A stretch of 20,938 nt of DNA from Willaertia magna. Its lineage: Eukaryota > Heterolobosea > Eutetramitea > Acrasida > Naegleriidae. Below are positions 16,474-20,938 of the stretch, one piece after another. Position numbers and translations under genes: made by a program. Within the stretch, counting starts at the first letter, position 1; every line of letters starts with the position of its first letter. The notes beneath the pieces are model-generated. The model searched no databases, was not told the DNA's origin, and saw nothing but the letters and a program-made list of their open reading frames with translations. The stretch spans positions 1 to 20,938 of the forward strand of contig CADWAF010004404.1 of NCBI GenBank assembly GCA_902984215.1, read 5' to 3'.

Positions 16474-18215
16474 TAATGAGATATTTAGAACAATTATTTA
16501 CATTTTGTTTAAAAGTAACATCTTCATCTAATATTATTGAAGATAAAATTGATAATAGATTAATTAATTATATAAATAATAATATAATTGATAATAATTT
16601 AATTATTAAATGGTTTGAAATGATGGATGATTTAATGTATAATAAGGCATTAAGAGGATTAAATACATTCGCTGATAATTTAGTGTTTAATGATTATTAT
16701 GAATTATTTTCTTATTATTGCACATTTTTAGTTAGGATGTATAATAATAAAATATTAAATATTAAATTTAATAATAGTTTAGAAAATACAATAACATTAT
16801 TAAATCAAACATTTGAGAATTGTGTAAATTATTTAATTGAATATTTTTCAAAAGATAAAAATAAAAATTATTTATTGGAATTACAATGGATTGAATTTAT
16901 TAAAGAAATTGATTTAATTAGTGCTAAAGAATTATTTGAAAATTATATTTTACAATCAACTTTACATCAAAAATATATAAATATGTGGAAAGAATATTTA
17001 AATTTAATTGAAAGCATTGATGAAACATTATTATTGCAACAAACAAAAGAAGAATCACAATATGAAGAAGGAAAACAAATTATGAAGAAGAAGAAAAGTT
17101 CTAAAATAGAAATGATAAGATCAATTTATCAAGAAGGAATGAAGAAGATAGATAAGAATGTGAATCGTATCAGTTTTATTAAAGATTGGATACAATTTGA
17201 GAAATGTAAAGGAAATAATTTAGAAGAATTATTAAATGCTGAAAGACAATTAGAAAGATTAAAACATAAACAAGAAGGAAGAAAGAAAGAAGAGAAACAT
17301 CATGAGAAAAAGAATTTAGAAGAGAAGAAAGGTGAAAAGAAGAAAAAGACAGAAGAGAAGAAAGAAAAAGTGGACAAGAAGAAACAACAATTCAATGAAA
17401 AGAATAACAATAAGGATGAATTATTGAAAGATGAAATGATAGTAGAAGAAGTAGAACCTAAAAGTTCTATTCCTGAAAAGAAAGTAGATGTGACAGTTTC
17501 AACAACTACATTTAGTAGAATGGAGGATGAAATTCCAATAACGGAAAAGACAATAGTTCAAGAAGAAAAAACAATTGAAAAAACAAAAGAGTCAACCAAC
17601 AAAGAAGTTAAAGATAACAAAGAGGAAGAAACAGGTAAACAATCTAAAAAAGAAAAATCAAAGAATGTTGCTGTTTGGAATTTACCATTTTCTTATAAAG
17701 AAGAAAATATTAAACAATTATTTGAGAAATATAATCTTCATCCTAAACGTATTACAATTATAACACGTGAAAATGGTCATTCTAAGGGATTTGCTTTTAT
17801 TGAAATGTTGAATGATGAAGATATTGATTTATCTATTAAAAATTTACATGATTTACAATTGGATGAAGAAGGACATAAATTAAAAGTAGAGAGACCTGAT
17901 GTAACTAAGATGAAAAGAATATTAAAGAAACAAAATCAATTGAATAGCTCTAAAAAGGAGCACAAGAAAAAGAGAGAATCAAAAGAAGAAACAAAGAAAA
18001 GTGAAGAAAAACGTAAACCAATGTTTAAACCTAGAAGTGTACAGCAGCCTGCAACTAAAAAGAAGAAACAAAATTCTGAATCAAATGACAATGAGGCAAA
18101 TAATCAGCAATCAGTTGTGACAGAATCTACAACAAGCACATCTACCACCACAGAGAAGAAAGGGTTATCAAATGATGAAATTAGAAATTTAGTATTGGGT
18201 AAATTCAATTTATAG
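16377..18215 (+). CDS. SART3/Prp24-like factor, C-terminal part (RRM and LSm-binding tail)
   Basis: This is the continuation of the previous gene, in a new frame after the duplication. The 612-aa open frame starts with the same residues (MDYWYFNFYLKL) that end the upstream part, so its own Met is probably internal to the real protein. Further HAT-like helices run to about residue 290 (WSSKCWILLMRYLEQLF; YINMWKEYLNLIE). A Lys/Glu-rich segment follows, then one RRM (nt about 17661-17905) with RNP2 VAVWNLPF and RNP1 KGFAFIEM. A basic tail comes next, and the last residues LSNDEIRNLVLGKFNL (18165-18212) match the LSm2-8-binding motif that closes SART3 and Prp24. That combination is what identifies the family. 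Human SART3 has two RRMs and yeast Prp24 four; only one is seen here. It overlaps the convergent TPR gene by 6 bp at the stop codon. Confidence 0.82.
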   Translation: MDYWYFNFYLKLIEIVMRASKAIQWSSKCWILLMRYLEQLFTFCLKVTSSSNIIEDKIDNRLINYINNNIIDNNLIIKWFEMMDDLMYNKALRGLNTFADNLVFNDYYELFSYYCTFLVRMYNNKILNIKFNNSLENTITLLNQTFENCVNYLIEYFSKDKNKNYLLELQWIEFIKEIDLISAKELFENYILQSTLHQKYINMWKEYLNLIESIDETLLLQQTKEESQYEEGKQIMKKKKSSKIEMIRSIYQEGMKKIDKNVNRISFIKDWIQFEKCKGNNLEELLNAERQLERLKHKQEGRKKEEKHHEKKNLEEKKGEKKKKTEEKKEKVDKKKQQFNEKNNNKDELLKDEMIVEEVEPKSSIPEKKVDVTVSTTTFSRMEDEIPITEKTIVQEEKTIEKTKESTNKEVKDNKEEETGKQSKKEKSKNVAVWNLPFSYKEENIKQLFEKYNLHPKRITIITRENGHSKGFAFIEMLNDEDIDLSIKNLHDLQLDEEGHKLKVERPDVTKMKRILKKQNQLNSSKKEHKKKRESKEETKKSEEKRKPMFKPRSVQQPATKKKKQNSESNDNEANNQQSVVTESTTSTSTTTEKKGLSNDEIRNLVLGKFNL

Positions 18216-20379
18216 TATTTCTGAACCAGATTTCGCCAGCTCAACAAACGCTACATTGTAAATCTTTTTATAATTCACAATTAAATTTGGATTTTGTGGA
18301 TCAAGTGCTTTAGCCTTTTCGAAATCATCTGCTGCCTCCTCAAATCTTTCTAATGCTTTCCAGGTAAACGCTCTTCTAAAGTAAGCATAGGCATTACTAG
18401 GTTGTAATTGAATAACTTTTGTGAAATCTTCTAATGCATTTTCATTCATTCCTAGGTGTTGATAAGCTTTAGCTCTCTCATGGTAATACATGGCGTGAAT
18501 TGTTTCGTCATTCATTAAGGTACCATCTCTTCCCTCTGTTATTAAGGCAATAGCTTGGGTAAATGCTTCCAAAGCATATTCATATTTATGTAAAAAACAA
18601 TAACAAACACCCATATGATAGTAACAATCGTGAGCAAAATTGAATTGACTACGATTTGCTGATTTAGTAGTGAGTATTGGTTGCCTTAATCTTAAAGCTC
18701 CCTTAAAATCTTTGATGGCGTATTTATATTTTTCCATCTCAAAATAAGTCAATCCTCTCAAGTAAAATAATTTTGGTTCAGTATTTTCAATATCTATGGC
18801 AAGATCTAAATCACTTAAGGCAGATGAATAGTTTTTGAGGTCAAAATAACATTGAGACCTGTTGAAATAATACTCTACATTTTTATCATCTAATTTAATA
18901 GCGGATGACAGATCAGTGATCGATTCCTCAAATTTTCGTAGATGTTTGTAGGCCATAGCTCTTGCATTATATACTTTTGGGTCCTCACATTCTTGTTTAA
19001 ATGCGGTATTAAAATCATCTATTGCTTCTGCATACCTTTCCAACCATAAGAAACATTTACCTCTATGGTAATAATTGGCAGAATTTTCTGGTACAATACG
19101 AATCGCAGCAGTAAAATCTTGAATAGCAAGTTCATAGTAAAGTAAATCCATATAAACCAAGCCTCTACTTTCATAAATTCTGTTGTCATTTACTAATTCA
19201 AGGGCCCTAGAAAATTGCTTTTTTGCCTCAAATAATTGGTTGTTGGCGTGATACATTAGACCCAGATGGTAAAGAGATTGTACAGAATTACGATTGATTT
19301 CTAAAGCCTTTTTAAACATTTGAATAGCTTGTGGTACGTCTTTCATTTCTTGGTAGGCTATGCCTTTGCAATGAAAGTAATTTTCATCACTTTCTACTCT
19401 GTCAATGGCCTTATTGAAATCATCTAATGCTTCTTGGTACCTTTTCATAGCTAATAATGTATTTCCTCTATTAAAATAGAAATTACCATCTTCTGGGTCA
19501 AGTCCAAGAGCTGTAGAAAAATCCTCAATAGCTTTTTCATGCATTTTCAATTTGTAAAAAGCCAAGCCTCGATTATTAAAGTACCTTTTGGGGAAATGTT
19601 AGAACAGCTTTGTTATTCACTACTTACGTTGCATTATTGGGAGCATGTTCAATTGCCAATGTAAACCTTTTCTCTGCCCCACTGTAATTTCTTTTCTCAA
19701 ACAGAGATAAACCTAGATTATTATGAACTGCAGAGTTTTTTGGATCTTTATCAGAAGCCTTGGTTAAATCCTCAATACTATTATCTAAATCACCACATTC
19801 CCTTAAAGTACTTCCTCTATGATAGTATGGTTTGAAGTGATTAGGATTTACCAGTATTGCCTTTGTGTAACTGTCAATTGCGGTTTTTTTGTCACCTTTC
19901 TCGTAGTAGGATAAGCCTCTATCAACATACAATTGAAATAGGGTTTTAGTATTGTCGCTTTGTTGGTTGTCCCTGTTATTGTTTAGCGTTACTGTGTTGT
20001 TATTATTATTATTTGGAGCTTTAGTCAATATATCTATGCCTCTATCAAAATCTATAATACTTTTGTTAAATTTATTCATAGCCCTAAAACATTTTCCTCT
20101 CTCCAAGTAATAAATAGCGTCCTCTTGATAGTCAATGGCCATAGTATAATCTAAAATAGCTCTGTCAAAATCTTGTAGATATCTATAACAATTCCCTCTA
20201 AAGAAATGAAATTTAGGTAAAGATTTTAAGGCGATTGCTTCCGTTAAGTCTTCTGCAGCATTAGCGAATTGTTTTTTATTGTATTTCCTCTTTGCCTCGT
20301 CAAATAAATCATTACTTTTCTTTTCCGCTACTTTTTCATCTTGTACCTTCTTCCTAGTTTGCGTTATAGATTGATACAT
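18210..20379 (-). CDS. Large TPR-repeat protein, two exons
   Basis: Exon 1 is 20379-19628 and exon 2 is 19584-18210, read on the minus strand. Joined they give 708 aa with the frame kept across a 43-bp intron. After a short charged leader (1-25) almost the whole protein is tetratricopeptide repeats, about 18 by eye, with the usual W/L-G-Y-A-F-A-P spacing (for example YFNNRGLAFYKLKMHEKAI, YYHRGKCFLWLERYAEAI, YFRRAFTWKALERFEEAA). One Asn-rich insert interrupts repeats 3 and 4 (NNNNNTVTLNNNRDNQQ). There is no enzymatic domain, TM segment or signal peptide. A superhelical protein-binding scaffold is the safe call. Arrays of this type occur in TTC-family and chaperone-associated proteins, but I cannot name the orthologue. 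The stop (18210-18212) lies inside the last codons of the SART3-like gene. Confidence 0.88.
19585..19627 (-). other. 43-bp spliceosomal intron of the TPR gene
   Basis: Read on the minus strand the intron begins GTAAGT (perfect donor), contains a branch-like CTAAC, and ends CCAAAAG. Exon 1 ends ...GCA AC and exon 2 begins G TAC TTT, joining to Thr-Tyr-Phe (phase 2). The junction rebuilds a clean TPR (NNATYFNNRGLAFYKL). Without splicing, exon 1 stops immediately at TAA within the donor. Confidence 0.93.
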
Positions 20380-20429
20380 TTTATTGTTGGATTTATTTCA
20401 TTCCCCTTTAAAAATTGTAACTGAATTAT

Positions 20430-20439
20430 GGCGCCAAAA
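20430..20439 (-). promoter_or_regulatory. E2F-like site upstream of the TPR gene
   Basis: On the minus strand this reads TTTTGGCGCC, which contains the E2F core TTTSSCGC, about 50 bp upstream of the TPR gene ATG and inside the 73-bp gap to the next gene. GC-only hexamers are rare in the surrounding AT-rich DNA. Function is inferred from the motif alone. Confidence 0.25.
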
Positions 20440-20452
20440 TTAATAATTTGTT

Positions 20453-20938
20453 TTATTTTTTTGTTTGTTTGGTTTTGTTGCTACTCTTAATACTTCTTCT
20501 TATTTGTTCTGCTTTTCTCATTCTAATGTCACTTCTAGTAGGTTCAGATAGAGTTTCATAATTTGAGGCCAATGAAATAGTATCATAATGTTGTAAGATA
20601 AATCTAATACAATGCCCTCTTAATGGGGTATCATTGTAAAGTTCTACAATGTTACAAATATCTATCACATTTTCTACAGTTATATTATTTTGAATAACAT
20701 TTCTACAATAATTAGCTAATTCAAATAATTGGAAAAGTAAAGCTGTAACTAAAACTTCAATACATGATTCAATCGAAATAACCATTTCATTTGTATATAA
20801 ATATCTAATAACAGATAATAAACCATTAAGTGAAATTTCAGAAAATTTAATTATACCCAATTGACTTTCTTCCATTCCAGATTCAAAAACTGTTTTGATA
20901 TAAGTTGATTTACAAAGTAATATTTTGTGAGCTCTTAA
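20453..20938 (-). CDS. BTB/POZ-domain protein, N-terminus beyond the window
   Basis: The reading frame is open to the right edge of the window, giving 161 residues; an internal Met (20875) is not the true start. The edge residues LRAHKILLCKSTYIKTVF followed by ESGMEESQ and LLSVIRYLYTNEM are the conserved second half of a BTB/POZ domain (alpha-2 His-Lys motif, Ser-Tyr-Phe-type helix, and the final I-R-Y-L-Y-T). The next residues (VLVTALLFQLFELANYCRNVIQNNITVENVIDICNIVELYN) look like the helices that follow BTB in BACK-type proteins. A Lys/Arg-rich tail closes it (RSIKSSNKTKQTKK). BTB domains dimerise and often act as cullin-3 adaptors. The missing N-terminal part may hold other domains (for example RCC1, Kelch or ankyrin repeats), so the subfamily is open. 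Confidence 0.85.
   Translation of the reverse strand, partial: LRAHKILLCKSTYIKTVFESGMEESQLGIIKFSEISLNGLLSVIRYLYTNEMVISIESCIEVLVTALLFQLFELANYCRNVIQNNITVENVIDICNIVELYNDTPLRGHCIRFILQHYDTISLASNYETLSEPTRSDIRMRKAEQIRRSIKSSNKTKQTKK

Noticed and set aside
17271..17400. Long purine-rich stretch as a possible triplex-forming or regulatory tract
   Set aside because: It is explained by Lys/Glu codons (AAG, AAA, GAA, GAG) in the charged linker of the SART3-like protein and is broken by pyrimidines.

Overview
The window is protein-dense, strongly AT-rich nuclear DNA from a unicellular eukaryote. It has long, mostly uninterrupted genes, Asn/Ser-rich low-complexity inserts, the standard genetic code, and two short-type introns: one complete at 43 bp and one seen only as its 3' end. 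The set of eukaryotic trafficking, splicing and G-protein genes, together with a bacterial-style NIT sensor domain fused to an RGS domain, points to a heterolobosean amoeboflagellate of the Naegleria type. That assignment is an inference of moderate confidence. I see no viral, transposon, CRISPR, rRNA or tRNA signal.

Layout. Bases 1-2117 (+) hold the 3' part of an ABCG-type half transporter; its first 22 bases are the end of an intron that splits the Walker A loop. Bases 2281-9297 (+) hold a giant (2,338 aa) VPS8-like CORVET tethering subunit whose C-terminal RING has lost most of its zinc ligands. Bases 9349-11703 (-) hold an unusual 784-aa protein that joins an eIF2-beta/eIF5-type domain, with its zinc ribbon and upstream lysine blocks, to a C-terminal Nudix hydrolase domain. 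After an 862-bp divergent spacer, 12566-14734 (+) encodes a two-TM receptor with extracellular NIT domain, cytosolic PAS domain and C-terminal RGS domain.

Bases 14849-18215 (+) hold a SART3/Prp24-like U4/U6 recycling factor (HAT repeats, one RRM, C-terminal LSm-binding tail). It is split into two frames by an exact 136-bp tandem duplication. It overlaps tail to tail by 6 bp with 18210-20379 (-), a two-exon gene for a 708-aa protein made of about 18 TPRs. The window ends inside a BTB/POZ gene (20453-20938, -).

The genes do not form a pathway or operon; this is ordinary tightly packed protist gene order with mixed strands. The best candidates for something undescribed are the eIF2-beta-like/Nudix fusion and the NIT-PAS-RGS receptor. 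The most checkable structural oddity is the frame-breaking 136-bp duplication.
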